Origin: Rhabdophis nuchalis
Taxonomy: Eukaryota > Chordata > Lepidosauria > Squamata > Natricidae
DNA: 64,000 nucleotides
NCBI GenBank assembly: GCA_039707465.1
Contig: CM077648.1
Coordinates: 20,577,119 to 20,641,118 of the forward strand
Direction: 5' to 3'
The first letter of the stretch is position 1. Every line of letters starts with the position of its first letter. The position numbers were made by a program, and so were the translations under genes. The notes under the pieces are model-generated. The model was given only the letters and a program-made list of their open reading frames with translations, was not told where the DNA came from and did not search any database. This document shows positions 1 through 9,954 of this stretch, piece after piece.

Positions 1-410
1 CTTGTGTCTAGTTGTCTTGGTGTGCAGTGCCCTATTGTGTCGTTTTAAGGGTAGGAGCTGAAACAATTTATGCCCAGGATGCGAGGGGTCTGTAAATATT
101 TTCACAGCCCTCTTTTTGACTCATGCAATGTACAGGTCCTCAATGGATGGTAGGTTGGTATTAATTGTTTTTTGTGCAATTCTAATTATCCTCTGAAATC
201 TCTGTCTGTCTTGTTGGGTTGCAGAACCAAACCAGACAGTTATAGAGGTGCAGATGACAGACTTAATAATTCCTCTATAGAACTGTATCATCAGCTCCTT
301 GGGCAGTTTGAGTTTCCTCAGTTGGCACAGAAAGAACATTCTTTGTTGTGCATTTTTGATGACATTTTTGATGTTAGGTGTTATGTTATCTCTGTCGTGC
401 CCTAGGTCAT
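1..410 (-). mobile_element. CR1-L3-type LINE fragment (end of ORF2), runs off the left edge
   Basis: Minus strand 339-121 encodes the end of a non-LTR reverse transcriptase, with the stretch QFYRGIIKSVICTSITVWF followed by a QRFQRIIRIAQKTI-type segment. This is the region after the RT thumb in CR1/L2-group LINEs. The DNA aligns closely with 16598-16870, which continues into a recognisable snake-type CR1-L3 3' end, so both are assigned to that family. It is a fragment with no complete ORF. The family name is recognition from memory; the LINE assignment is secure. Confidence 0.75.
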
Positions 411-824
411 CACAGCTTTTTATGATGCAACAAGATTAAAATCTATGGGCTGTATACCTGCTGAACTCATGCAGGAAAAGAAAGTCAAAGCTGTAAAGAA
501 AGAATAACGTTGGGGACAAAAGACATATACATGGTGAAATTCAATGCACCAAAAAAATTCAATAAAATATTCTCTTCATAAACATCCATGAATTGAAATG
601 GGCTGGAATTTGACACTTTCAGCCAGAAAGTCATATATGTTTGCTGCTTAGGATGTGAACAACAACATCAAGAAAAAAGAGATGGTATTGCTTTTGAAAT
701 CAAGAAAATAATAGTAAAAACTCAAGTTTTGCATTCAGTACAATCAGTGACAGAATAATACCTATTACATTTAGCAGATGTTTAACATGACAGTTGTCCA
801 AATTTAAACTTCATCCATGGATGC
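411..824. other. Unannotated AT-rich sequence
   Basis: No ORF with recognisable content, no tRNA-like boxes and no terminal repeats seen. It is the pre-insertion flank of the L1. Confidence 0.5.
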
Positions 825-840
825 AGAAGAGCAAATTTAC
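825..840. repeat. Left target-site duplication of the L1
   Basis: The 16 bases agaagagcaaatttac occur here and again at 6670-6685, immediately outside the L1. A 16-bp direct repeat at both borders is the hallmark of target-primed reverse transcription. Confidence 0.9.
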
Positions 841-1105
841 TTTTTTTTTTTTTAATTGAAATTTTTATAATGTTTTACAATATTTCACCCAGTGCTGTAC
901 AAAACAAAAGGAAGAGTTGGTTTCAAGTATCATCTATTATCTTTAGGATCTCCAAAATCCACGTTCTCTCGGTACAGGCGTCGAGACGTCCAAAGTTCCA
1001 AGTGCATAGTCCACAAATGGTTTCCAAGTCCATTTGTTCCAAGGGGGCGTGTCGATGCTCGTGTAGAGAGAGGGTGTTTCCTCCACCTCGCAGGGCTCTT
1101 TTTTT
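841..1105 (-). pseudogene. L1 ORF2 C-terminal end, 3'UTR and poly-A in opposite orientation
   Basis: On the minus strand the frame ending at the stop codon 945-943 contains WNKWTWKPFVDY (1041-1006), which matches the W..PF(I/V)(D/E)Y signature at the end of reptile L1 ORF2 proteins. About 90 bases of 3'UTR follow, including a TATAAA-type poly-A signal about 10-15 bases before a run of 13 A on that strand. This is the piece missing from the plus-strand ORF2. The exact inversion joint, somewhere in 1100-1150, cannot be fixed without a family consensus. Confidence 0.8.
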
Positions 1106-1109
1106 TTAA

Positions 1110-1674
1110 TAAATGTGGATTAAAGTGGTTAAAACGCGCCGTTAGGAGCTAGAAATGTTTACAGGTGTTTTGGAAGGACGGTGGGACTAGTAAATTGTTT
1201 TTTCAAAGCGATTGATCAACCCGAACTGCTCGAATTTCAAAGTTTCGTTTCTCCGTGGAGGCAGAGGGTTGAGCAAGGCGGCCGAGGTAAGAGGGGGGCT
1301 ACCCTTTGTTCTGGCAAATACTACGATTTGCATGCTTTTTGTCTCGCTACAAGGCTTTAAACACAAGCTGAAGACTAAGAAGGAAGTTGGTTGATGGCAT
1401 GTGGATTACAACTCTTTTGAACTTTTGAATTCTTCTAAAGTGGATTGTGTCAGCTGAACGTAGCGAGCAAGTTTTTGGATTACATTTAAAATGGAGGCTT
1501 AAGAAGTTAAACAAATTGGGGAAGCCCTCCTATCTCTCTTTCTGGCTCCTTTGGTGCATTAAAAGCCGGCTTAGCTCTATTTTATTTGGGACATTGCCCT
1601 TACTCTTCAAAAAAGACCCTCTTGGCAAAGAAATATAATTTTTTCTTTATAAAAAAAAAGCTTTTTGAACTGAA
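1110..1674 (+). promoter_or_regulatory. L1 5' untranslated region / internal promoter region
   Basis: About 560 bases precede ORF1 with no long frame. The region is less A-rich than the ORFs and contains CpGs in its first half. By position it is the L1 5'UTR, which in this family carries the internal RNA polymerase II promoter. No individual promoter element is claimed. Its left limit is the inferred inversion joint. Confidence 0.6.
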
Positions 1675-2709
1675 ATGACGACTCAACAGCCTTCAGAACT
1701 TGAACGGATTTTTGGAGCTTTAAATACAATTGGAGAAAAGTTAACTATACTGACTGATCATGTGGGGAATTTGACGCTGGAAGTTCAAAAAGCTAAAGAA
1801 CAGATAAGTGAATTGAATGTTAGTTTTGTAAAGCAAAACGTGGAGGTGAAATTTATTAAAGATGAAATTGAACAAATCCATGCACATGATGCGCAGATAG
1901 ATCGTAAGATAGAGGGAATTTTTTATAAAAATCAGCAGCAAGACAAGAGAATTAGTCTTTTGGAGGAGGACGCTAGGAAATATAATATTGTTATACGTAA
2001 TATTCCAGAAAATAGACCGGATGATTTGAAGCAGAGGGTGTTAAAATGGATGAATGATTTTGGATTTGAATACACAGCAGCAGACCTAGTAAGCGTTTTT
2101 AGGATTGGTTATAAGAGACAAAATGGAGCAAATAGAAATGTTTTAGTAAGATTTGCAAACCTTGGAGATAAACTAGAGGTTATGGCAAAAATAAGGGAAC
2201 TGGAAGGTGTTCCTAAGTTTGAGGAGAAAGAGATTCAAGTTTTTCTGGATATATCCAGAGAAGACAGGTCTTGGAGATATTATTTGAAACCAGTTACAAA
2301 GGTTTTGAGAGACAATGATATTAAGTACAATTGGAGGCCACTACAGCAGTTGAAATTTTTTTACAAAGGAAGGATGCATACTATTACCCCAGAAACAGAT
2401 GTAATAAGATTAATTCGGGAGCTTGGGCTGATTGAGAAAGAGGAAGATTTTGTAGAAATTAAAGATTATATGCTTAAAATGGGTGGAATACAAGAGGAAC
2501 CCTCAATTTTGGAAGAAAAAGGTGCAATTGGCGGCCAGGATCCCAAGAGTTTAAAGAGAAAAGAAATTTCTCCGGCAGTTTCTGAGTATAAGAAAATTCG
2601 TGAAGATACCGAGCGAACGCCAGACAAGATGGAGGATCTTAGTAAAAAGCAGGAAGCTGAGTCCGGGGCGAAGCCAGTGTTGTCTTCTTTTTTTGAAAGT
2701 GGAATCTAA
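1675..2709 (+). CDS. L1 ORF1 protein (RNA-binding chaperone, Transposase_22 type), 344 aa
   Basis: Intact frame. ORF1p is the trimeric RNA-binding chaperone that packages L1 RNA in the cytoplasmic ribonucleoprotein. Residues about 10-105 are heptad-like and charged (coiled coil). Residues about 106-200 form the RRM-like domain, with KYNIVIRNIPE and RNVLVRFANLGDK. Residues about 200-270 form the C-terminal domain, with FLDISREDRSWRYYLKPVTK and the following Y-N-W-R-P-L segment. A Lys/Glu-rich tail of about 75 residues (270-344) follows and looks like a lineage-specific extension. The start ATG has an upstream in-frame context without competing long frames. ORF2 begins 267 bases downstream. It is a retrotransposon protein, not a host gene. 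Confidence 0.9.
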   Translation: MTTQQPSELERIFGALNTIGEKLTILTDHVGNLTLEVQKAKEQISELNVSFVKQNVEVKFIKDEIEQIHAHDAQIDRKIEGIFYKNQQQDKRISLLEEDARKYNIVIRNIPENRPDDLKQRVLKWMNDFGFEYTAADLVSVFRIGYKRQNGANRNVLVRFANLGDKLEVMAKIRELEGVPKFEEKEIQVFLDISREDRSWRYYLKPVTKVLRDNDIKYNWRPLQQLKFFYKGRMHTITPETDVIRLIRELGLIEKEEDFVEIKDYMLKMGGIQEEPSILEEKGAIGGQDPKSLKRKEISPAVSEYKKIREDTERTPDKMEDLSKKQEAESGAKPVLSSFFESGI

Positions 2710-2976
2710 AGAACAGCCCGAAGAGGTGACCCGACCATCGGCATGTCCCACTCCCCCACACTCTTTATATAGAGGCGATACCTGATTGAGGATGTGGGGG
2801 ATGAAGATTGCTTGTTATTTGTTGTGGTTGTTGTGTTTGATATTTGGGTTTTATGTCTATGTTGTTTGTTATATATTGTTTGTGGAGTTTTATGTCTTTG
2901 TATGTCTTTTTTGTTCGGTGTTGGGTGTGCACATAAAGGAAGAGGAGGGGTCAGGATTAAAAAAGTTACCGTTTAA

Positions 2977-5748
2977 ATGCGGTTTATAAAAATAATGACA
3001 TGGAACGTGAAGGGTACAGGCAATCATATAAAAAGAAAAAGATTGGAACTTAAATTTAAAAGGGATTCTCCAGACATATTATTTTTGCAGGAAACTCATC
3101 AAAAATCTGAGGATTTTAATAGAATGAATATTAAAGGTATGCAAATTTATGAAAAATCTTTTGGGACTTCCAAAGCTAGAGGAGTCGCGATATTGATATC
3201 AAATAGGGTATACTTTGAGAAAAAACAAGTAATTAGAGATGAGGAAGGAAGATATTTAATAATTATAGGGAATATTAATGAGCAAAAAGTGACATTGGTT
3301 AATTTATATCTACCGAATGAAAAACAAAAGGGATTTCTGGATAAAATTACTAAGATTTTGGAAACAGAAAGTGTAGGGAAAGTAATTGTGGCGGGGGATT
3401 TTAACCTAATTAGGGATAGAATTGATAGTAATAATCCCACCCGCTTTAGACAAACAAATAAAGGGGAAATTTTAAATAAATGGATGTTTCAAAACAGTGT
3501 GGTAGATGTTTGGAGGGAGTTGAAAGGCTCTGAAAGGGTGTATACCTTTTGTTCTAAGGTACATAATACTTATTCAAGGATTGATTATATTTTTGTTTCT
3601 AAAGATTTGCTGAATAAAGTAGATAGAATAGATGTGGGAATTTTTAAGGATTCTGATCATGCAGAAGTTATGATGGAAATAGATTTTAATTTTGAGAAAA
3701 AGGAAAGAGGTTGGAGATATGATGAAAAATTGTACAAAAAGGAGGAGGATAAAATATGGATATTCAAAAAATGGAAGGAAAGTTGGGAATTGAATGATAA
3801 TGAAGAGGTTAAATTTGAAATTGTTTGGGATACGATGAAAGCTATATTTAGAGGAGAAAGTATTAAATTGTCAAGCAGGAAATATAGAGAATATAAAGCT
3901 AAAATTGATCAGGATACAAGACACATTAAGATATTGGAGAACCAATTCTCACTTACGAAAGATAAAAAATGTTTGGAGGAATTGACCTTATTAAAAACTA
4001 AACTGATAGAAGAAGATATCGAATTGGTTAAAAAAAAATTAAGATATTTGAATAGGGATTTTTTTGAATTTAGTAATAAAAATTCTAGGTTATTGGCAAA
4101 GATGGCGAAAAATAAAACTCAAAAGAGAGAAATTGGTTCTCTGATAGATGAAAAAGGTACAAGGTGTTATAAGAGATTGGAGAAATGTGAAGTAGCTAGG
4201 AATTTTTTTCAAAAATTATATTTAAAGAAACCAATTGATTTAGAAAAATTGAAGAATCATCTTGGAAAATATGCTATGAAAATAGATCAAACATACAAAG
4301 ATTTGATGGAAAGAGATATAACACAGGAGGAAATCAACGAAATAATACAAGAGTTAAAATTAGGGAAGACCCCAGGAGAAGATGGATTACCTGCTGAATT
4401 CTATAAAGATTTTAAAGAACTAATAATACCAAAACTGCAAAAACTATTTAATGGAATTTTACATGGTGGAGAAGTCCCGATGTCATGGAATAAGACAGTA
4501 ATATCTATAATTCCTAAACCTGATAAAGATCTTGAGAGGATCGAGTCCTATCGACCTATTTCTTTAATCAACCAAGATGCTAAAATATTTACAGCTATTA
4601 TAAGTAATAGATTAAATAGTTTTATAGATAAATATATAAGTTATAATCAAGTAGGGTTTGTTAAAGGTAGATATATGAGTGATATAATTAGAAGAGTATT
4701 GAATATTATAGATGTAGCAGAGAATAATGGTGATGAATTAGGTATAATATCGTTAGATATTTTTAAAGCTTTTGATTCTGTACAATGGGATACTATAAAA
4801 GTAATTATTGAGGCATTAGGCTTTGGTAATAAATTTATACATGTTATTTCAAAACTGTATCAAAAAAGTAGTGCAAAGGTAAAGGTGAATGGAACAATGA
4901 CGGGAGAGATTAAATTGGAAGCAGGCACGAGACAAGGATGTCCCTTGTCTCCAACATTATTTTTGTTAGTTATGGAGGTTTTGATTAAATTGATAGAAGC
5001 AGATGAAGAGTTGGAAGGTTACAAGGGATATAAGATAAATTTGTATGCGGATGATACCTTGATTATTTTGAAAGATATAGAGAAAGATTTAAAGAGGATA
5101 AATAAACATTTGATAGAATTTGAAGAAATGACAGGTTTAAAGGTAAATTGGTCAAAATCTGAATTATTAATGAATAAAGATGGTAAGGAGTGGGAGAGTA
5201 TGCAAGAACAATTTGGGATAAGAGCTAAGAACACATTGAAATATTTGGGGATAACACTTTCACTTAAAGTTAGAGAATTAAAAAAAATTAATTATGAGGT
5301 GATGTTGAAGGAAGTAGAGAAAAAGATAGATAAATATAAAGAGATAAAGTTGTCTTGGTTTGGTAGAATTGCAATGTGTAAAATGATGTTGTTACCAAAG
5401 TTTAACTTTTTATTTGAGATGCTACCATTAAATTTGACAGAGAAAGATATAGAAGAATATCAGAAGAAATTAGATAAGTTTTGTAATGGTGGGAAAAGAC
5501 CAAGATTAATGAAGAAATTGTGGTATCAAAATCAAAAAGAGGGTGGATTGGGAATTCCCAATCTACTTAATTATTATCGGGCGTATAATATTAGAACTGT
5601 GATAAAAATACTTAAAGGTGGAGATGGTCATTGGGGAGATCTGGAGTTAAAAGATATTAAGAGATTTGGGTCTATATGGTTTTTAGATAGAGCAAAAACA
5701 AAAAAGGCAATTAATAGTTATTGGTTAAAGGGGCTGAGTAAAACTTGA
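2977..5748 (+). CDS. L1 ORF2 protein, N-terminal 923 aa (endonuclease + reverse transcriptase), frameshifted
   Basis: ORF2p nicks the target DNA and reverse-transcribes L1 RNA at the nick. The apurinic-type endonuclease occupies about residues 1-235: MTWNVKG, FLQETH, VAGDFNLI, SRIDYIF and SDHAE carry the expected catalytic and metal-binding residues. The RT lies at about 430-720: TPGEDGLPAEFYK, YRPISLINQDAKIFTAII, NQVGFVKGRYMSD, motif A LDIFKAFD, RQGCPLSPTLF and the catalytic YADD at about residue 690. The frame ends at a TGA (5746-5748) that the next frame reads through, so a one-base indel near 5735-5748 separates the two halves. All visible catalytic motifs are intact. Codon use is strongly A-rich, as in L1 sense strands. 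Confidence 0.93.
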   Translation: MRFIKIMTWNVKGTGNHIKRKRLELKFKRDSPDILFLQETHQKSEDFNRMNIKGMQIYEKSFGTSKARGVAILISNRVYFEKKQVIRDEEGRYLIIIGNINEQKVTLVNLYLPNEKQKGFLDKITKILETESVGKVIVAGDFNLIRDRIDSNNPTRFRQTNKGEILNKWMFQNSVVDVWRELKGSERVYTFCSKVHNTYSRIDYIFVSKDLLNKVDRIDVGIFKDSDHAEVMMEIDFNFEKKERGWRYDEKLYKKEEDKIWIFKKWKESWELNDNEEVKFEIVWDTMKAIFRGESIKLSSRKYREYKAKIDQDTRHIKILENQFSLTKDKKCLEELTLLKTKLIEEDIELVKKKLRYLNRDFFEFSNKNSRLLAKMAKNKTQKREIGSLIDEKGTRCYKRLEKCEVARNFFQKLYLKKPIDLEKLKNHLGKYAMKIDQTYKDLMERDITQEEINEIIQELKLGKTPGEDGLPAEFYKDFKELIIPKLQKLFNGILHGGEVPMSWNKTVISIIPKPDKDLERIESYRPISLINQDAKIFTAIISNRLNSFIDKYISYNQVGFVKGRYMSDIIRRVLNIIDVAENNGDELGIISLDIFKAFDSVQWDTIKVIIEALGFGNKFIHVISKLYQKSSAKVKVNGTMTGEIKLEAGTRQGCPLSPTLFLLVMEVLIKLIEADEELEGYKGYKINLYADDTLIILKDIEKDLKRINKHLIEFEEMTGLKVNWSKSELLMNKDGKEWESMQEQFGIRAKNTLKYLGITLSLKVRELKKINYEVMLKEVEKKIDKYKEIKLSWFGRIAMCKMMLLPKFNFLFEMLPLNLTEKDIEEYQKKLDKFCNGGKRPRLMKKLWYQNQKEGGLGIPNLLNYYRAYNIRTVIKILKGGDGHWGDLELKDIKRFGSIWFLDRAKTKKAINSYWLKGLSKT

Positions 5749-6671
5749 ATAAATTTGTTAAAAAACTGATTCCGGATATAGCTTTTTTGGGAAAGACAAC
5801 TGAAAGTTGGCCGATTAAAACTAATATAAGTCGGAATAAAGTAATTGAGGATGAAAATATAGGAAATATAGTAGATTGGTTAAGAGCTCTAGGAACTGAG
5901 AGTAGGAAGAAAAAAGTAATTCAAAAATTGGAGTTAAATTGGTTTGAAAAAATACAGGTAGAAAAATGGACTATGAAAGTAAGGGGAATATGTAACATAG
6001 ATAGAAGTAAAACTAAATTTGAAAGTTTAGTATCTCAAATTATTAAGGATGAAACTGGGTTAAAAGGACTCGTTAGTAAGATATACAAGATTATAAACTT
6101 TGATGGAAACCCACAAATGGTAATGAAAAGGAATTGGGAGGAAGACCTTAAGATTAAAATATTGGATTTGGATTGGAACGAGAATTGGAAGAGTCGGATT
6201 ATGAGGACTTTATCTATAAGGATTAAAGAACATAATTTTAAGGTTGTTTGGAAATGGTATTGGACCCTATTAAGATTATCACTGATAGATAAAAAAATGA
6301 GTGATAAATGTTGGAGATGTAATACGGAATTGGGAACTTATGAACATATGTGGTATAAATGTGTGAAAATTAAAAAGTTTTGGCAGCAATTAGAAAGAAC
6401 GATGTGTGAAATGATGAAAAGAATAATAATATTGAGACCAGAAACTATATTGTTATTGATAATTAATGAACCAGAGTTAACAAAACATGAGAAAGAATTG
6501 ATTAGAATTATGATTATAATGGGCAGAATTGTAATAGCAAGATATTGGAAAATAGAGGTAAATATTAAAATAGAAGAATGGTATTGTGAAATGTGGAAAT
6601 TAGCCTTAAATGATAAAATGACGTGTGATATTAAATTTAGAGAGGGGGTTTATAAAAACGATATCTTTTAG
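5746..6671 (+). pseudogene. L1 ORF2 protein, C-terminal part in a second frame, lacking its normal end
   Basis: This frame continues ORF2 after the frameshift and stays open for about 308 codons. It contains the L1-type cysteine knuckle C-W-R-C with H and C following (C-X2-C-X8-H-X4-C, starting near 6309) that supports RNA binding and retrotransposition. The frame ends at a TAG whose last two bases belong to the target duplication, so the stop is supplied by host DNA and the true C-terminus is missing here. The missing end lies inverted at 841-1105. Without the frameshift and the inversion the protein would have about 1,250 residues, normal for L1. Confidence 0.85.
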
Positions 6672-6685
6672 AAGAGCAAATTTAC
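6670..6685. repeat. Right target-site duplication of the L1
   Basis: Exact copy of 825-840. No poly-A precedes it on the plus strand, which excludes an ordinary sense-strand L1 insertion. Confidence 0.9.
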
Positions 6686-7633
6686 AAGTTTATAGTCTAG
6701 TTGAATTTGAAATTGACACGTATGCAAACACGATGTATAGTTGAAGACTGAAATGTTGAAGTTGAAAATATTAAGGAGGAAAGTATAGTTGGACATTGGT
6801 TTAGAAAATAGAAATGAAACAAGATAATTACTTATCTATTTCTTTTTTGTTAACACAGTCATCCAACAGTCACAATATTGTAACAGGTATGTATGGATAT
6901 CACCAAAGTGCATAGAAATTAAATTGAGTTTCTATATGATTGAAACAAGAAGGTGGAAATGAGAAGAATAACAAGATATAGCCAAATGTTGTTTGTGAAA
7001 CAGATTATAAAATGTTTACCTGCCAGTTCCAGATACATCTAAGGTGGAAGAATAATCTCACAGTTCCTATGATATGATCTTGAACATATACTTTTATTTT
7101 CAAGAAGAACATTCTGAGACTCATTGATAGGGAACCAGTGAAATTGTGGAATGAAAGCAAAGCTGCAAAAATGAGGAAAGAATTCTTCAAATAAATGAAT
7201 ACATACAAAGATCTCAGGAACAAACATAACGAAACAAATTCCTGATAATTATTAGAAGAGAGAAGAAGCAATATTGCAACACTGTCAGTATAGATACTGA
7301 AGATGGAAATAATAACAGAAAGGCAAGAAGAGTCTTCCAAATTATTTCTGTCTTTGATGGAAGTTCTAACCTCAAATTGACTCAATCATCCCATTATGCC
7401 TGCAATTTTGACATTGTTGACCCTAGCTGCATTTGTCCATGACCGCAGTCATAACTGATAGTATATTTCAGATAGATTTCTCCTGAGGTTTGGATTGGAT
7501 TTACATAATCAGACTGAGTACTGCATGTTTCATGAAAGAAAAATAGCTTTACAATTTTGCTTTTTGGTTCTTAGTGGACCTAAATAATTACTTATTTGGA
7601 GACTGTTGCAAACCAAGCTTTTAGCAAATTAAG
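6686..7633. other. Unannotated AT-rich sequence
   Basis: The frames here have no recognisable motifs and many stops. No repeat family identified. Confidence 0.4.
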
Positions 7634-8020
7634 TGCCAGGGTTCCAAGTAACACCCCCAACGAAAGAAGACTCGGAGGCTTGAGATTCTTCAAAGCTCCA
7701 TTTTATTAGATATGTCATATTGGCACATCTGGGAAAACCCGAATCTGAAAGTTTCCAGGTTTTCCCCACCCAACAAAAATTCAAGTCCTTGCCCAGTACC
7801 CACATGTCTATCACATGATCCAATCAGGCACCATTCAAAAATGGAGATGCTTCCCAGTCACGCCACGCCATGTGCAGGACAAGTTGTCCTTGACTCTCTG
7901 AGTAAGGAATGTTATTGTGACTATATCTAGCCCACTTGATATAATCCCTCCTCCCAGTTTCCCACAGCAATAATTGTGGCAGGCCTGAAGGCCCAACGCA
8001 AAAGATGGCTTCTAGTATTA
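7634..8020 (-). mobile_element. Solo LTR (family A)
   Basis: About 390 bp closely similar to 47617-48006 and to the reverse complement of 43009-43402, and more distantly to 23873-24284. The family begins TG and ends CA-like at its borders and, in the sense orientation, has an AATAAA followed by about 70 bases to the end, as expected for an LTR with R and U5. No internal gag/pol sequence is adjacent, so this is a solo LTR or fragment. ERV versus Gypsy origin cannot be decided. Confidence 0.65.
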
Positions 8021-9610
8021 AGTTCAGCACTGACCACTAGATTTCACTATATTGACTTTATATTAACCACTTTTTAAAACTCTGTTTTGAGTGTTATTCA
8101 TACACTTGGTTCAGAATGCAAACCATGAGTGGGAGAGGTTTATAAATTAAATAATTAAAAAGCACAAAAATTGATCTAGGATGAAAAATAAGCATTATTG
8201 ATAAAAATGGATCTAATATGGATTGTTTGCGGTCATTAGTGACAAGCTGATAATGTGGATTGAAGAATAGTCTGAATTTTTTATTTTACAAATCAGTGAA
8301 CAAGTCCTTATTTAATGTTATTCTTAGGAGGAAAAAAAGAAAACAACTTGAATTTGTTCAGTCTGATAATTAAAAATATTGAGATGTTTGCTTTTGAATG
8401 TATGAATGAAATGTGCACTCATCATTAGCTATCAGTAGTAGGTAGTTCAGCAAATTTCTTGAATCACCTGAAGGATAAATGGATATTTCCCACAGATGTG
8501 TCTCTGATATTGTGTGGGTTTTTTTTTTCTGGCAGATTATGTTGAAATATGTATATCATAGGGCAATGTTTGCTAAATATGACCTTTTATGTTTCCAAAT
8601 AGATCCCTGACTGCCTTGTTTTCAAAACTACTGAATTAATGACATGTTATTTGCCTAGAACAGGTAATCCCCAACTGTGCAAGGAAAACAAAGCACAACA
8701 AAAGAAAAAATTGTAAATTGTTCTTGGAGCTTCTGTAACAATTTGGAAATGCCAAGCTAAAATGGCCAAATTGGGTTTCTTTTCAGTTGTTTGACACATC
8801 CGCAGAAGACCCCTTTTTCCTGATGTAAAGCTGGATTTTACTGTGGTTGCTTTTGACCAAGAATTGCTTTGTCTTCATCAATTCACTTTTGTCCCGTTTT
8901 TGCTGGAGAAAGATCTTGTGCTCAGGATGACTGCTTCTTGGCTTCCTGCTGTCTGCTATAGATTGTTCAGCAGAAAGCTGTGTGGTCAATTGTATTTACA
9001 ATTTCTTCTCTGCCCTGTAAGTTTAATTAGCAAAACTGATAATGCTTGCTAACTGCTGAGAGAGAAATCTGCAAGGAGCAACGTGATGGGAAGCTCTCCA
9101 TGTTATTTGTTGAAAATTTCAAAGCTTCCAAAGTGGTTCATGGCACATCACTCATCAGTCTGGGGAGACACTTAAAATTTGCAGTGCTTAACAGAGCTTG
9201 AAATATGCACCTGTTCCTTCATCTACCTTGCAATTAGACTGAGAAGGTAGACAATTGTGCAGATAATAAGGGATAGAAGAATGTAAGGCAATTTCTCATA
9301 ATGCTAGGTTTCTTAGGAAAAGTATTGATTTGGTACATGGGTTTTCAACAGCCATGATATGCTTTTTCTGCTATTGAAAAATAATTCAATCAGTAACATT
9401 TGTCTATGCAATAGACCTGAGTTTTTAATGTTTTCAAAATTCAAAAGTAGAACTTACTGTTTAAATCTTTCTGTCAGGTAAAATTATGCTTCCACTATTT
9501 CTATGTCTATTCTATGTCTATTTCTAGTTATGACAGTGTTCTAAATTTAGTAAAATATGCTGCATTCATTCATCTATTTCTTGCTAATGTTTCAATACCA
9601 AACTGATAGT
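8021..9610. other. Unique sequence, no gene or repeat recognised
   Basis: About 1.6 kb of non-repetitive, AT-rich DNA. Frames on both strands around 8783-9052 have no family resemblance. Confidence 0.4.
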
Positions 9611-9954
9611 AAAGCTAAAGGTTCCCCCGCACATGCGTGCTAGTCATTTCCAGCTCTAGGGGTGATGCTCATCTCTGTTTCAATGCCGAAGAACCAGGGC
9701 TGTACAAAGATGTCTCGGTGGTCTTGTGGCTGGCATGACTAAATGCCGAAGATGAACAGAGGGCTGTTGCCTTCCCACCAAAGGTGGTCCCTATTTTTCT
9801 ACTTGCATTTTTTACCTGTTTTCAAACTGCTAGGTTGGCAGAAGCTAGAACAAGTAACGGGAGCTCATTCCATTATGTGGTGCTAGGAATTCGAACCGCT
9901 GAACTGCCGATCTTTCTGATCGACAAGCTCAGCATCTTAGCCACTGAGCCACCC
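9611..9954 (-). mobile_element. Sauria-type SINE (tRNA-derived, Bov-B-like tail)
   Basis: Reads on the minus strand as a tRNA-like head (ggtggctcagtggctaagatgct A-box region, B-box ggttcgaattcc), a roughly 200-bp unique body and a 3' end containing a ctagagctggaaatgact-like stretch that resembles the Bov-B LINE 3' terminus. Five more copies of the same family occur in the window. It depends on Bov-B reverse transcriptase for mobility. Confidence 0.85.

Larger units (their letters stand above)
841..6669. mobile_element. L1 LINE insertion with 5' inversion (twin priming)
   Basis: A 5.8-kb insert bounded by 16-bp duplications. Plus strand from about 1110 to 6669 carries 5'UTR, ORF1 and ORF2, but ORF2 stops abruptly without C-terminus, 3'UTR or poly-A. 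The other end, 841-1105, read on the minus strand, encodes a W-N-K-W-T-W-K-P-F-V-D-Y segment typical of the L1 ORF2 C-terminus, then a stop, a short 3'UTR and a 13-base poly-A (plus-strand T run 841-853) touching the duplication. Read on the minus strand this is duplication, inverted 5' part, sense 3' part, poly-A, duplication: the twin-priming arrangement. One ORF2 frameshift and two long intact frames suggest a fairly young copy. Confidence 0.88.

Noticed and set aside
841..6669. Reading the L1 as an ordinary plus-strand insertion truncated at its 3' end
   Set aside because: Target-primed insertion starts at the 3' poly-A, so a sense copy lacking it but having a TSD is unlikely; the poly-A and ORF2 end are found inverted at the other border.
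841..6669. Retrocopy of an antisense L1 transcript (poly-A on the minus strand)
   Set aside because: Considered because of the minus-strand A13, but the minus strand next to the poly-A encodes the L1 sense C-terminus, so a 5' inversion explains it better.
7005..7385. 126-codon minus-strand frame
   Set aside because: Low-information composition, a second overlapping frame on the same strand, and no recognisable motif or splice context.
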